From: Tetraselmis striata
Lineage: Eukaryota; Chlorophyta; Chlorodendrophyceae; Chlorodendrales; Chlorodendraceae
Direction of reading: 5' to 3'
DNA: 64,000 nt
NCBI GenBank assembly: GCA_006384855.1
Contig: VCJN01002334.1
Location: forward strand, 86,624-150,623
In this document: in pieces, positions 11,591 to 22,957 of the stretch
How the letters are laid out: the number at the start of each line of letters is the position of its first letter
Numbering within the stretch: position 1 is the first letter of the stretch
Notes under the pieces: model-generated
Told to the model about the DNA's origin: nothing
Seen by the model: the letters and a program-made list of their open reading frames with translations, nothing else
Database searches by the model: none
Position numbers and translations under genes: made by a program

Positions 11591-13225
11591 AACCGTTCGG
11601 TATATTTGAAATCAGATTGTTTGTGCAGAACCTTCGCAGATGTTTCGGTAGCTGGTGTGCCTAACAAGCTGCAACTCGTCCGGGCTTTAGGGCACTTCCG
11701 CAAATTAGAGTCGTGAAGGAGTTCAAGAAGTCTGAAGTTCTTCAAGTTGAACTCGAGAAGATCGGCATCAAAGATGGGAAAAGCAGCGAGTTCTCAAATT
11801 TGATTGACCTCTGCTCGCGCCCACAACGGTAAGCTGCCTACATGATGAAATTTATTCATCTTGATAATGTTGCCGAGCTCTGACTCAATTGTTTTGCGCA
11901 GTGTTTTTGAGCCACTTGAGCAGATTTCTGAAGCCTACCGGCATGTTAAGCTCGGGGTTCGAGGATGGGATGAAGCCGCCGGAAAACTCCACGCGCTCTA
12001 CAAACACTACCTGAATGAACTCTCTAGTCTCGAGCGTCTCAATTACGACAGGGAACTTTCCCAAAAGGAAGTGAGGTACGTTTACGAAACAATTCGGAAC
12101 CCTATCAATACAATCCTCGATAACAAGAAGTACGGCTTCGGCAAAGACAGAGCTCACTTCCGAGTCGCCCTCATGGAGGTAAGTTGCAACCTACTCCGGT
12201 GTCTATTAATCACATGGAATACTCATTCCTTTCTCCGTACTGAAGTTTTGTTTTTTCGACCCAGGATGCTGGCTTTGGCCCCGGTACGCCATGGCTTGAC
12301 GAGCCGTCTCTTGCCAAGCAGAGCTATAGCGCGGATCTTCCTGTGAGCCAGATGTACTTGGTGGTTATACTGCTTATCCAAGGCGAGCACAATGTGAACC
12401 CGAACCTCTACGAGTTGGTGGATGACATAATAAAGCATGCCGGCGACAAAGGCCCCATGGCTGTTGCGCACACCAACGCGGAGGGGCTCGCGATGATTGA
12501 GACCTCACTGGAGGTTTCGCGATCTCTTGCGTCGAGCAAGCATCAAGGTCATGAATGCCATTGACACGGCAAAGGGCAGGGAGGCAATTCGACTGCTGAC
12601 GCCACACGAACCGGCCAGGAACGGGGGGGGAATATCTCTCGGACCATATCATCGATTGGGATGTGGAAGACAAAGTGTCGGGCAAGCAAGCGGCCGCTCG
12701 GCTTGACGCCATCACCAACTTCCGAGCCAAGGTTGATGACCCTCCGCCGCCCAACAGGCTTCCCCAGAAAGTTCCAGGATTTGTTCAAAGGTGCTCATCG
12801 CTCCGGTCCGTTGATGGTCTTGCTGACCCCTCCTGCCAGATGGGGAAGCATGAAATCCGCCAATTGTCTCACATCACTACCGGTTCGAGAGCATATCGCC
12901 GCTACCGACACCAACATCAGGAGTGAGGCGTATCGCATCAAGAATTAGATGCCGGACTTGGTCATCTCATTCTTCACAGAGTTTGCTCTTCTGGCATGTG
13001 CTCCGGAGCTTATCTATCGCGGTTTCCGCTCCGAATGTTTCTGATGAGCTATGGATATCGATGAAGGTAAGATCTTGTGCAACCACAAATGCTCTTCTGA
13101 ATTTTCATCCTGAGCTATTAACCCGAATCTGATTTCTAATAATACACACAGGCCAAGGAACTTCCGGTGATGCCCAAGGGCGAAGAGTTCCACAAGGAAG
13201 ACATGATCTATTTAAACACGGAGCT

Positions 13226-14392
13226 TTGCAAGCCTTGCATCGTGGAGGGGACTTCAAGGCTCCCGCGACAAAACAATCCGTTCCGGAAGCCATGTCGGCA
13301 GTTCGTGTCAGTAAGGCCACATTCTTCATTGCCGACGCGCTTTTCGGAGCTGGTTCGCACACCCGGGACTCGAAGGATGCTGCGTGGGGCACAGACGACT
13401 TCAACGACTTGTTTGCTTTCGCCAGACAAGATACCCCCCCCCCAAACCAGGGCATAGATGACTGTGCTTTCATTTATCTCATTCCTGATTTTCCCCGCGC
13501 AAACAACTGAATATCCTGACTCGATCTTCTGACGTCTGCACTGCTCTTGATGGGTGCTATTTCCTCATTCACCTCTCGGACCAGCAGCTTGGATCCGCAA
13601 TCACAGCCGTACAAAAACAAGCCGAGGACGTCATCTATCACGTCCTGACTTGGGCCAAGGATTGCGGGATGGGCAGTTCTCTGCGTCAGGACCCTGAGTA
13701 CTACCTCTACGTCAAGAAGCCCCCGCCAAGCATCATACCTGACAACATCCAATTCGATGATCCCCGAAGGTGAGATTTGATTCGTGGAATGTAGCCGGCT
13801 TGTATTTATCATCACTCGCTGAGCCGGTTGTGCCTTTCCATGTTCTCTACATCCATCATGCTGGGTCATTGCAAAGACACTGCGAAATTGAAGGACGGGA
13901 ACAGACAGGCGGTGAACAAGTGCCAAAAGCCTATCGCTCTCTTCGCCAAGCACCTGAAGATGGCGGCAACAGACGGGACAACAATCGTCGACGTCACAGC
14001 CGGAACCGGGGCAACCGCGGTGCGTGAGGGGTGCAACCCGGGTGAGTGACTTAATGGGATCAACATAAAAATTAACGCCTTGTGCGGTTTGCCACGCCTT
14101 TTAGGTCGCTGCGGCCTTTTCCGTGTGGGGGGACCACATGCATCCGAGCTACTCGTTCACACACATGAACTTGAAGACCATGTTCGCTAACATGGAGTCC
14201 AGGGTGACCTCATGGTTTAGAGAGGAGCCATGGGACGAAACTCAAAGACCAGATGACTTCGAGAAGTGGCCGGGTCTACCCCTTCCAATGACCGAGGAAG
14301 AGGAGCGGGCAGAGCGTGCAGCGGCGGAGAAGAGGAGACTCGAGGCGGAAGAGCGTCGAGGGGATTATGTGATCGAAGATGATGATATGTAG
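13226..14392 (+). CDS. Beta-class DNA amino-methyltransferase-like domain
   Basis: The segments show the order typical of beta-class N6-adenine/N4-cytosine DNA methyltransferases. First comes a motif-IV-like stretch FFIADALFGAG followed by AAWGTDDFNDLF. Next is GCYFLIHLSDQQLGSAI, then VLTWAKDCGMG and a PEYYLYVKKPPP strand. Then come motif X (CQKPIALFAKHLKM) and motif I (TTIVDVTAGTGATAV). A GCG|GTGCGT donor (14022) and a TTTTAG acceptor (14104) join AGTGATA to VAAAFSVWG, completing the SAM-binding helix. The tail is charged (EEERAERAAAEKRRLEAEE) and ends at a TAG. The expected catalytic DPPY/NPPY/SPPW reads ADALF here, so the protein may bind SAM without methylating. Fold and order are clear. 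Activity and base specificity are not. Confidence 0.65.
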
Positions 14393-14423
14393 TACAATTC
14401 CGCCAAATTAGCCACTCATATGT

Positions 14424-14635
14424 TTTGTCCCGGCTTTGACGGAGTTTCAGTCCCCGACGGCACAAACTACTAGTAGCCATCACGTCCCCCCCGCCCTTAT
14501 GTTTGTCCCAGTTTGGACGGAGTTTCAGCCCCCGACGGCGCAAACTTCTTTTAACCATCCCGTTTCCTTCACTCTTTGGATTTGTCCCTGTTTGGACGGA
14601 ATTGGTTTCCGGACTTGGCACAAAATGAACCAACC
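14424..14635. repeat. 78-79 bp tandem repeat, nearly three copies
   Basis: Units begin at 14424, 14502 and 14581 with TTTGTCCC(A/G/T)G followed by TTTGACGG or TTTGGACGG and GAGTTTCAG. The array lies just past the stop codon of the methyltransferase-type gene. The TTTGTCCC core is the complement of the GGGACAAA core in the minisatellites and in the 501-524 palindrome. Confidence 0.9.
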
Positions 14636-14639
14636 GGCA

Positions 14640-17600
14640 TTCATATTAGCTATCAATCCCACTGCTGCCCCCAAACACTAATTTAGAGCTAACCACAATG
14701 CACCGCGTGCCTCGGTACAAATTAGGTTGCATTACTGTTCGCTCGGCTACGGGAGCGAGTTGGTGACCATCCGGCCTCCCGGATGACCACCTCATTCCAC
14801 ACATCAAGAGACGAGAGAAGCCTCGGATTTCACAAAACGCTCGGAGGTCTACATCAAGATGTCTACCTCCCGTCTCACATGGCGCGAACAACCATCCGGG
14901 GCAAAGGCGGGTTATGAGGGTACGCATTTGCGCGATTATCTTGCCGGTTGCGTTTGTACATTAACGGTGCCCGTCGCCACGCAATGGCCCACCATAAGCT
15001 GAGGATCATGAGTGAGGCATGCTTGGTGGCACCACCCTACCTCCATATGGTGGGCGGTGGTAATCCCTAAGACCCATGCCCAGCTCGGTGCGGCAAGTAA
15101 GGGGCTGAGCGGGGTGGCCGGATGTGGCGGGACCTCGGATCTTGCACCGACTACCGGGGGGGGGGGGGGGGCATGAGGGGGCTTTTCAAATAAAAATGCT
15201 CGTAGTCCCAATAGCGCATGCTGGCGCCGCCGGTACTCTCGATATGCATCCTTCAGCATCCCGCTAGTGTACTTTCCGCTTCTCATACATATTATACATG
15301 GCGGTATGAACACAGTTTGTGAGTACCCGTATCCCGTACAATGTCGCACTACATGATGACCAAGGCGCATGGAGCGTCGTTTTGACCAACGCCGGGGAGG
15401 AAACCTATACGACGGGCTGCTAAAACAAACCCCCTTACTACGACCTTGGCCTTGCGTAGGCCTCTCCGAGATCCGCCTACGTGTGGGGAGGGGTGTGTAC
15501 GGCTCGGACGGGGGGAGCCTACTTGCGAGGGTTGTTCGAAATTTAATCATGTTCTCGTACCTCGGTACGACCCGCGACCCACATGCGGAAGATCCGGTGT
15601 ACCCCCATCAGGATGTGTTCCACCTGTAAATCTACAAATGCCGGCTTAGTACGGTGGAGTGTTCGTCAACGCCCTGCGGTCGACCCGTTAAGAGCACCCG
15701 TGGAATCCTCAGCCTTGAGTAGTAGTTTTGTCCTACTGATGACATGCTTGCGCGATGGAGGCAGCAACGGCGGACCGCGGCCAAGGCCATCAACATACCG
15801 CCACTACAGCCGTCGCGGCGGGGTGATCAACGCCGCGACTTCAGGGATATTTTCAGCGATGGCAGCAGGTGAAGCCAAGAGTAGTCCGGGATAAGGCAGA
15901 GGGTTGGTGTTGACACGGAGGCGGTGAACCTCTGGCATGTGCTTGGTGGCTGGTAGGCCCATCACCGCTCCTTGAATGAGTTGCTCCGGCAAGTAGGGTG
16001 GCGGCGTCTGCGGAGGCGACTTTCAACCGGGCTGCGGTGCCCGGCCCGGCCCGGCCGAGGTACGGCCCGGCGCATTAGCCCGGTGTTTACTACAACCGGC
16101 GATATATAACACGTGTACGGTGTCTCAAGCACTCATACAGGGACCAGCTCCAGCCCACCCCTGAATCGGCGACAAGCAGTAGGGCACACGACGACGCGAG
16201 CAAGGACCTGTGGACCACCACCCATGGCCCGTAGGAGCCAGGGGTGGGATATGGGTCGTGTTGGGTGGGATTTGGTGAAGCACGGCCCAAGAATCGTACA
16301 ATTCGGCCAATCTCCAACCTCCGCCCGTAAACCGCATTTCAGCTATTTTTCGATATTATCACATCTGCCCATCCTCCCATCGGCTCCCGACGCTCCAGCC
16401 TACAACTCACCCTAGTATCCGTTATCGGTGTCTATCGAGAGAGTAGGGGTATATACACAATCGGTGGGTGTGATGTGGTGTCAAACCCGTACAATACTGG
16501 GTCGGGGATACGCATTATCGGGAACGGTTGGACAGGGGTGCACGTGAAGGAGACGATGGGGCGCGCCTCATGTTCCTCCCACGCCTTCGCCGTGGACCAG
16601 GAGACGACGTCCGCCGGAGAAGACCACCGTGAGGGCTGACCACGTACGAAGCACGAAGTCGCGGCGGAAGGATTGCCTGGGAAGTTGTGCACTACGGCAA
16701 GCAACACTGGCGATAGTGTTACCTTACAACTCTATCTTGGCCCGGTCCTGTCCGCAATACGCCGCGTCAAGTAATCAAGAGGGCTGACGGGCTGAAAATA
16801 AAGTACGGTGAACTTTGACCTATTAAAGATCGAGTGTCATGATCCAGGAGTTGCTAACGATTCATCTTGTGATCTTAGGTATATTTATCGAAGACTTCTA
16901 AAAGTATATCAAGGATATTGAACATGACAACGTGTACCTTGATCGATGCATATGGTGATATATCAAGTATATTTAGGCGCGGAATTCGTGGGCTACTTGG
17001 TATTAATGAGTGTGCACTGCTACTAACCGTGTCGGAAGGGGGCAGGGTGCGGGCGCGAAAATTCCGCGGTCGATGTGCAAAGCCTTTCGCCGTAAAATAT
17101 GCATCAGGAGTGAGACTGTGCCGTGGATATATGCTGGCATCGATCACGGCGGCCAAGAGGCGCTCGATTGATTATGATACACAATTCCCTGTGATGACCG
17201 ATGACAGGGAATGCACCGCGCCTAATTTGATACTAGACCTGAAGATTGTCAAGTATCGCCATCTCTGGGTGGCTATTCAAATCTATCATCATTATATCTC
17301 TGTAATACTTCTGATCAAAATCAAGATGTGATCTCGATCCCTCTAATGCGGACCCAAAAACATTGTGAGTCTATCATCACCCCCGGCTTTGTAGTACCGT
17401 AGCAGCAATCCTTATAACTTACCAGCAGCACTGAACCACGCCTGCCCCCCATCATCAGGCGAATAAAGACCAGGAGCAAAACAAAACCATCATGTTGAAT
17501 ACCATATCGACCTGTCCCCTCCCAGCGGTATACAATGAATTACTGCGCAGCAGCACGTCACAGCTGACCGCCCGTCCCCCAATGTCACTCAATGCCGTGA

Positions 17601-17830
17601 CAGCACTGCAGGGTAATGTGGCATGGGGACTTGATGTCAGGAGTCGGCGCCGGAGTTCAGTGAGATGCCCGGTGGATGGCGGGCCTTGATTAGTACACAT
17701 GGCTACCGCGGAATGGGCCCCGGCGAGAGTATGGTAGTGGCCTCTCTATATCGTTACACACAGCTGTTTCCAAACGTCTGCCGTCGCAATGCTGCCACGG
17801 CCAGGAGGGCGCCAGGAGCCAAAGCAATGG
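14640..17830. other. Spacer without a recognisable gene
   Basis: No open frame here looks like a known protein. It contains a G14 run near 15158, a GGCCC-rich patch near 16045-16065, and a minus-strand segment at 16432-16707 with a VVHNFPGNPS stretch. A similar VRNFPGGPS stretch occurs on the minus strand near 22300, so both may be scraps of one repeat family. The remainder is unassigned. Confidence 0.5.
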
Positions 17831-17836
17831 CGGGCG

Positions 17837-20800
17837 TCATTGCATCATGTCGTCCTGCAGCTCGGAGGGCAGGCTGGGGATGCTGCCCAGGATGGAGGAC
17901 AGCCCCATGGACTGCAGGCTGCCCGGGGGCTGCGGGGCGCCGCCTGGCGGGGCCTGCAGCCCGGCCGCCGGGGTGAACTGCCCCGCCGGGCCCGGCGTCT
18001 GGGCGGCCTGGATGATGGCGCGCGTCTCCTCCTCGCTCTGCATGGGCACCGCTCCGGCTGTGGCGAAGTTCCCCTGGCCGAGATCGGCGACCCGGCACAC
18101 AGCATTCTGCTCAGTATGGAAGGACACAGGGGAGGCAAAAAAGGGATCCATGGCACCGTAACCGTTTGCCTGCGGGTTGGCGGGTCGCAAGAATAATGGA
18201 ATTGTTTGTAACCACACGGATATTCCGTGCCATAGTGGTAAATGTATAATTTCCTAGGGAAGTTCAGTTTGAGGGGGTGACAAGACAATTACACATTCTA
18301 GCGCGCATGGAAGGACACAGGGGGGGCTTCGTAACCATTTTACATCGGGTTGGCGGGCTCGCAAGAATAATGGAATTGTTTGATGTCCGTGCGCCAGGCC
18401 GGGAGTACTCGCGGGGGGATACTGGGTACCCCGGCTCCCGTGGCTCTGCTCGGTGGCACGGCGCGCTCGCAGACTGATACTGGTTGTAGTTTATGGCAGT
18501 GAGGGCACTGGCCAGGGGAGTAAGCCACCTCGGAAAAGCATCGACTCATCCACGTTGAGTGGGCAAGGGTGGGGCGGGGGGCTCACCAGCAGCTCGCGCG
18601 GCAAGTTCTGCAGGAACCAGGGGTGTTGCCGGATCTGGCCGATTGTCAGCCGCTGGGTGGGGTCCGCCACGAAGATGCGCACGAGCAGGTCGGTGCAGGC
18701 GGGCGAGACGGCGACGCCCGGCGGGAAGGCGTACTGCACCGCCGAGATGCGCTGGATCGTCTTGGCGTAGTTGCGCTGGTCGCTGGGGTCCTCGAAGGGG
18801 TAGCTGCCAAAGAGCATGGTGTACAGCAGCACGCCGCACGACCACACGTCCGCTTGCTGTGCGCGAGTCACAGCGCGGCGCGGGGAGTGTCAGCCAGCCA
18901 GCCGTAATGAGGCACGCAGCCATCTCTTTGATGGATGGAAACCCGGGGCAGGGAGGCGGAATCCATCCTTAACCTCTGCTCATAAACCAATAGTCCCTAC
19001 CTACAAATGGGCGGCGATTTCCCGCGTAGAGAAGCGATTGAGATTCCAGTGGCTGCCGGTCTAACGATAACACTTCAGTATTCAGTTTAGGGTGTGGTGG
19101 GTTCTAGGGTATGTGTTTTTAGGGTATGGGGTTTTGAATTCTTTTTGCGGGCGTGGGAGTAGTGTTGGGGGTGAGAGGGGGAGGGGCCCCTTCCAGCAAT
19201 TTCTGTGATATGGTCGCCTTGATGTGAAGGAAGAGGGGCAACCGCCTTCCTATAACACAATTTGTTTCGACATAAGCGCGGTGAAACACCTACCTTGACA
19301 GCGGGGGCACAGCAAGCGCATGCTGTGCACCTTTCTCTTGGAAATACCCGCCTAACGCTGAGAGAGGGAGGTGGCTGGGGGTGGCGGGTGGCCCCGGCGG
19401 GAGGGGGGAGAGGGGGGGGGGAGGAGAGGGGGGGCACCTCTCCGCTGTACTCGATGCGGCGCTTGAGCACCTCGGGCGCGATGTACGCAGGCGTGCCAAC
19501 CGTGGACTTGGGCTTGGAGTCCAGGTACGCAGACTGCTCAGGACAGGCCAGGGGGGGGAGAGGGCGAGCGACGGCACAGTCGGGTGCTGAGCATCACTAC
19601 CGGCAGCAGAAAGCGTGTGGTGGTTTCGGAGGTGGCCACGGTGTGGAGGTCAGCGCGACAGTGTCGCGGCGGGTGACACCTTGCTGTACCCAAAATCGCA
19701 GATCTTCACGCGCGGCGCCGTTTTCTCCCCGTCAGAGTCCAGCAGTGTGTTCTGGCCAGTTGCCAGCGCGCAGAGGGGGTTTGCCACAGGGCAGGTAGGT
19801 CGGGGGGGGGGGGGGGGGGGGGTCAGCGGCCGGAAAGGAAGAGCAGACGACAAGGCATGAAGCAGTGGTGTGGAGAAGGGGGGGGGGGTGAGGGGGGTGG
19901 GGGGGGGGGGGGGGGGGGGGGGGGGGTGGCAGCCCACCTCCAGCTTGAGGTCCCGGTGGCAGATTCCCTGCCGTTGCGGGGGCAGCCACGCGGTGGGGCG
20001 GAGTTGGCAAGAGGGGGGTGGGGGGGGGGGGTGGGGCTCAGTCAGACAGCCTTTACCGCCGCGCACTCCTCGTCCCCTTCAGGTGCCGATGCGGCAGTAA
20101 CAAACAACCGCAGACAGACACCCGCCCTTCCTGCCGGGGTGTGAGATGCTGACACAACTACGACGGGGATATGGCGGGTGTTCCCATAGGTTGACTGCAA
20201 GTCGGATCTGAAGCTTGTACCGCCGGTTTTTATAGGAGTGTTGACACCGGCGGACGTGTCCTCGGAGGTCGTGTATTTTGCCCACCCGCATTGAGAGCGT
20301 GAACGAGTCCGTGCGCTCATCAGGGGAGCGGATTGGAGAAGCCGGGTTGGGGGAGAGGGGGGGGGGGGGCTGTGCTCACCATGCGGTGGCAGTGCTCCAG
20401 CCCGCAAACGAGCTGCTGGAAAAAGTAGCGCGCCTCCGCCTCCTCAAAGCGCCCCCGCGCGGCGATGCGCTCAAACAGCTCCCCGCCCGCCGCAAACTCC
20501 ATCACGATCGCCAGGTAGTTCTCCATCAGGAAGACCTGCGCCACGGTGCCGCGGGGGGAAACGCAGGGGGGGGGGCGCTGAGCGCCTCTGCTAGTGGCAA
20601 ATGGGACAAGCCCATGATGGGACCCGGGGACTGAGGTGGCATGCAGCCCATCGGAACATGCGATATACTTATGCCACAGTCTCGTCCACATTTGACTTCT
20701 GGCAGGTATGGCAGGTTCTTAATCGCAGCGTTGCGTTACTATCACCGCGCCGGAACTGGCAGTCTGTCGCGGCTGCTGCTGCTGGGCCGGGGGGGGGGGG

Positions 20801-21167
20801 GGGGGGGGGGGGGGGGACCTCGTGGAAGCGGATGATGTTGGGGTGGCACAGCGCGCGGTGGTTCAGGATCTCCCGCTCCACGCTCTTGTCCAGCTGCCAG
20901 CATGGACGAGCAATATCAGTGCACAGGTGAGGGGGCGCAGAGAGGGGTAGCTGTACGCTCCGGGGCGCCGGGCGGGTTGGCAGGGTGGACGGTTGCGTGC
21001 TGGCATCGCTGGGGGGGGGGCCAACCTTGCCGCCTCGCCTCAGGAACTTGATCGCCACCATCTGGCCTGTGACCAGGTCGCGCGCCGCGATAGCCACCCC
21101 AAAGTTGCCTTGCCCCAAGTCTCGCACCTGTCAGCGAGTGGAAGGGTGGGTGGGTATGGTTATGGGT

Positions 21168-21199
<32 letters not shown>

Positions 21200-21675
21200 C
21201 ATGGTTGAGTGCGGCCAGTTTGTCAGGATGCCCCCCCTCCCCCACCACCACCACCCTCTCCCCTCCAAACACACACAAGCCCGCAATTTTGGTTGCCTGT
21301 ATCTGTTCCTCACCCTCAGGACAGGACTGGCACCTGACTGGCAACATTAAAATCCCTGCAGCGCCACTTCGGCGGTTTCTTCCAGGCGGCAATCGAGTTA
21401 CGGACGGGTGTTGTCGGAGGCGCAGCGCGCCTCCACGCCACGTCGCAAACCCTCCACAAAACTAGCGCCCACACTGACCCGCCGGGGAAGAACGGTAGCT
21501 GCAAGCTGAGGTCTGGGGCTGTGAGCGGGATGGTGTGCTGGGTGCGAGAGAGCCGCGGCCGGGAGGCGGGGCAGGGGGGGGGGGGGGGTTTACGGTCCCG
21601 CACCGTCTGGTATCTCCCGGCTGGGCCGATCAGCTTCCCCGCCGCGCCGCCCGGCATCGCTGGCGAGGCGTTCAT
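17837..21675 (-). CDS. SnRK2: SnRK2-type serine/threonine protein kinase, nine exons, 369 residues
   Basis: SNF1-related protein kinase 2 homologue; in plants this family transmits osmotic-stress and ABA signals by phosphorylating transcription factors and channels. Exons, in order: 21604-21675, 21026-21127, 20819-20893, 20380-20535, 19938-19967, 19680-19751, 19438-19533, 18587-18856, 17837-18073. Every junction is phase 0. Visible motifs are the glycine loop GQGNFGV (29-35), VAIK Lys51, CHRDLKLE (138-145), CDFGYSK (163-169), the activation loop [22 protein letters not shown], and the SnRK2 signature FVADPTQR with HPWFLQNLP. The C-terminal exon keeps [13 protein letters not shown], then a Pro/Gly-rich tail instead of the acidic plant tail. 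The start ATG gives [14 protein letters not shown]; an acceptor-like CCCTTCCCAG upstream leaves an extra 5' exon possible. Introns hold long C tracts on the sense strand. Confidence 0.92.
19938..19967 (-). other. 30-nt microexon of the SnRK2 gene
   Basis: It encodes exactly [10 protein letters not shown], the catalytic loop. It is flanked on the sense strand by ...CGGCAG and GTGGGC and is followed within 10 nt by a C-rich tract. Omitting it would delete the catalytic HRD Asp, so correct splicing is essential. Confidence 0.85.
21313..21400 (+). repeat. Degenerate copy of repeat family R1 in SnRK2 intron 1
   Basis: Shares GGACAGGACTGGCACC, TCCCTGCAGCG and GGCAATCGAGTTACGG with the R1 copies at 27.1, 27.3, 51.0 (inverted) and 63.2 kb. 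It lies within the first intron of the kinase gene. Confidence 0.55.
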
Positions 21676-21679
21676 CTCG

Positions 21680-22680
21680 TCCCGCGTGCTGTCGATCCGG
21701 ACCTCGGCGCGGCCTTGTGGGCTGGGAAGGGGGGGGGCAACAGCGGGGCTGGGCAGGGTTGGGCGGGGCGCTGGCGGGAGTTACTGCTGTGGTCATCGCC
21801 CGTGTCGTCGGAAGAGCAGTCGCCGATCGCTACCCCGTACGGCCGGTGAGAATTACCGGCGCGTGTACCGGTACTCAGTAGGAAGCAATCCTTAGACTGG
21901 GCCGACTATGCGTCAAGTAGTGGATACTCGTACGAATGTGAGGAACTGATTGCTGTACATAAGGACATATGGTACGGGTACCGCCAGTATGACATGAGCT
22001 AGCTGCAAAAGGCGATTAGGAAATCACCCGAAAACGCAATAGGAAATGTCCACTACAGCAACTGCGAGGTGGAAGCAGCAACAGAAGAGGGCGCGGAATG
22101 AGCACGGGCAGACGCATCAGACGTGGCCGTCTGCACTCCGGCAGAGTGAATGCCGCCCAAGGTACCGTGCACGCAAGCAGAGACTCGCCGTGGCACCAAC
22201 CCCGCCGCGTGCGCGACATGTGTTGGCGGAACTCGGCGGGCTGGCTGGCGACCAAGTTTCGAAGAGCTTGGACAGACTCACCATGAAGGAAGGATAAAGT
22301 CGGGCCGGGAGGAAGGACCGCCAGGAAAGTTGCGCACATGAAGCAACACCGCGAAGATGTAGACCACCGTCAAAGCGGATTTTCCGAGGCGGCCGCGGTA
22401 GTCCTCAACCACTAAAGGGTAGTACCGGTGAACACCCTGCACCGGGGCGGAAGACGCCCGTCCGCCGCCAGCTTGTTGTGCTCCGCCTTGGTCGCCGCGA
22501 TCCCCGGAGTACATCAGCAGGGGTCACTGCCCCAAGTGGGGGTCCTGGAGGACACGCACGTGAAATCGATCATGTAATCGCCCCCCCCCCCCCCCCCCCC
22601 CCCCCCCAATCCCGCCGCCATCGTCAAATCCGACGGCCGAGCGATCCGCCGGGCGCGCAGCCCACTCGTCTCAACACTAC
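21680..22680. other. Spacer upstream of SnRK2 and left of the recombinase element
   Basis: Expected to hold the SnRK2 promoter, but I see no convincing TATA or initiator. A minus-strand segment near 22280-22420 (FAVLLHVRNFPGGPS) resembles one at 16.6 kb. A run of 27 C occupies 22581-22607. No gene could be supported. Confidence 0.5.
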
Positions 22681-22682
22681 GA

Positions 22683-22932
22683 GAGTGGTCCAGTCCAGCG
22701 GACGATGATGGTTTTATAAGATTTGATGGGTACGGGGGTGACCACTGTTTTCCCCGTGGGTGGCACAAAGTGCCGTACATCGGCTTCTCGGTAGGAGTTG
22801 AAGCACCTTGACTGCCATTGGTCGATTATTGGCGTGACGTCGAGACCGCGGGCAGCTGGTGTCGACTTCCGCATACTAGAGGTGCATGGAGGGAAAATGG
22901 AAACCCCAGCAATAAGAACAACACTCTAAACA
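22683..22932. repeat. Left direct repeat of the recombinase element
   Basis: Aligns with 24898-25100 over most of its length with scattered substitutions and indels. It is slightly longer because it keeps TGGGTGGCACAAAGTGCC, which is absent from the right copy. Confidence 0.85.
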
Positions 22933-22957
22933 TTTCAAGGGAGGTAGAAAGGGAGGA

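Larger units (their letters stand above)
8505..14392 (+). pseudogene. Large multi-exon gene with C-terminal DNA methyltransferase-like domain
   Basis: A chain of plus-strand exon-like segments joined by short introns with canonical GTAAG/GTGAG donors (8791, 8966, 9101, 9505, 9915, 12180, 13065, 13772). The N-terminal segment (8505-8790) reads SKRTSKPTEKAKEF and SYAQMQTSRRLIDYEKLMQ in one frame. A Pro-Glu repeat (EPEPEPEPE) follows at 9270-9420. The middle part contains FTLYREIRIEVVF, YVDTFAVPPALNGY, HFTSDKKYIGLSPEV and LRVWDEAAGKLHAL-like segments that I cannot assign. An in-frame TAG near 9268, a frameshift near 10228, a stop near 10901 and array C (11170-11590) indicate decay, or errors. 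The last 1.2 kb is the methyltransferase-like domain, described separately. That all segments form one gene is inferred from shared strand, spacing and intron style. Confidence 0.5.

Noticed and set aside
17837..18217. Single-exon reading of the SnRK2 C-terminus starting upstream of 18073
   Set aside because: The extra upstream residues do not fit the family, and the acceptor at 18074-18075 gives a phase-0 join to exon 8.
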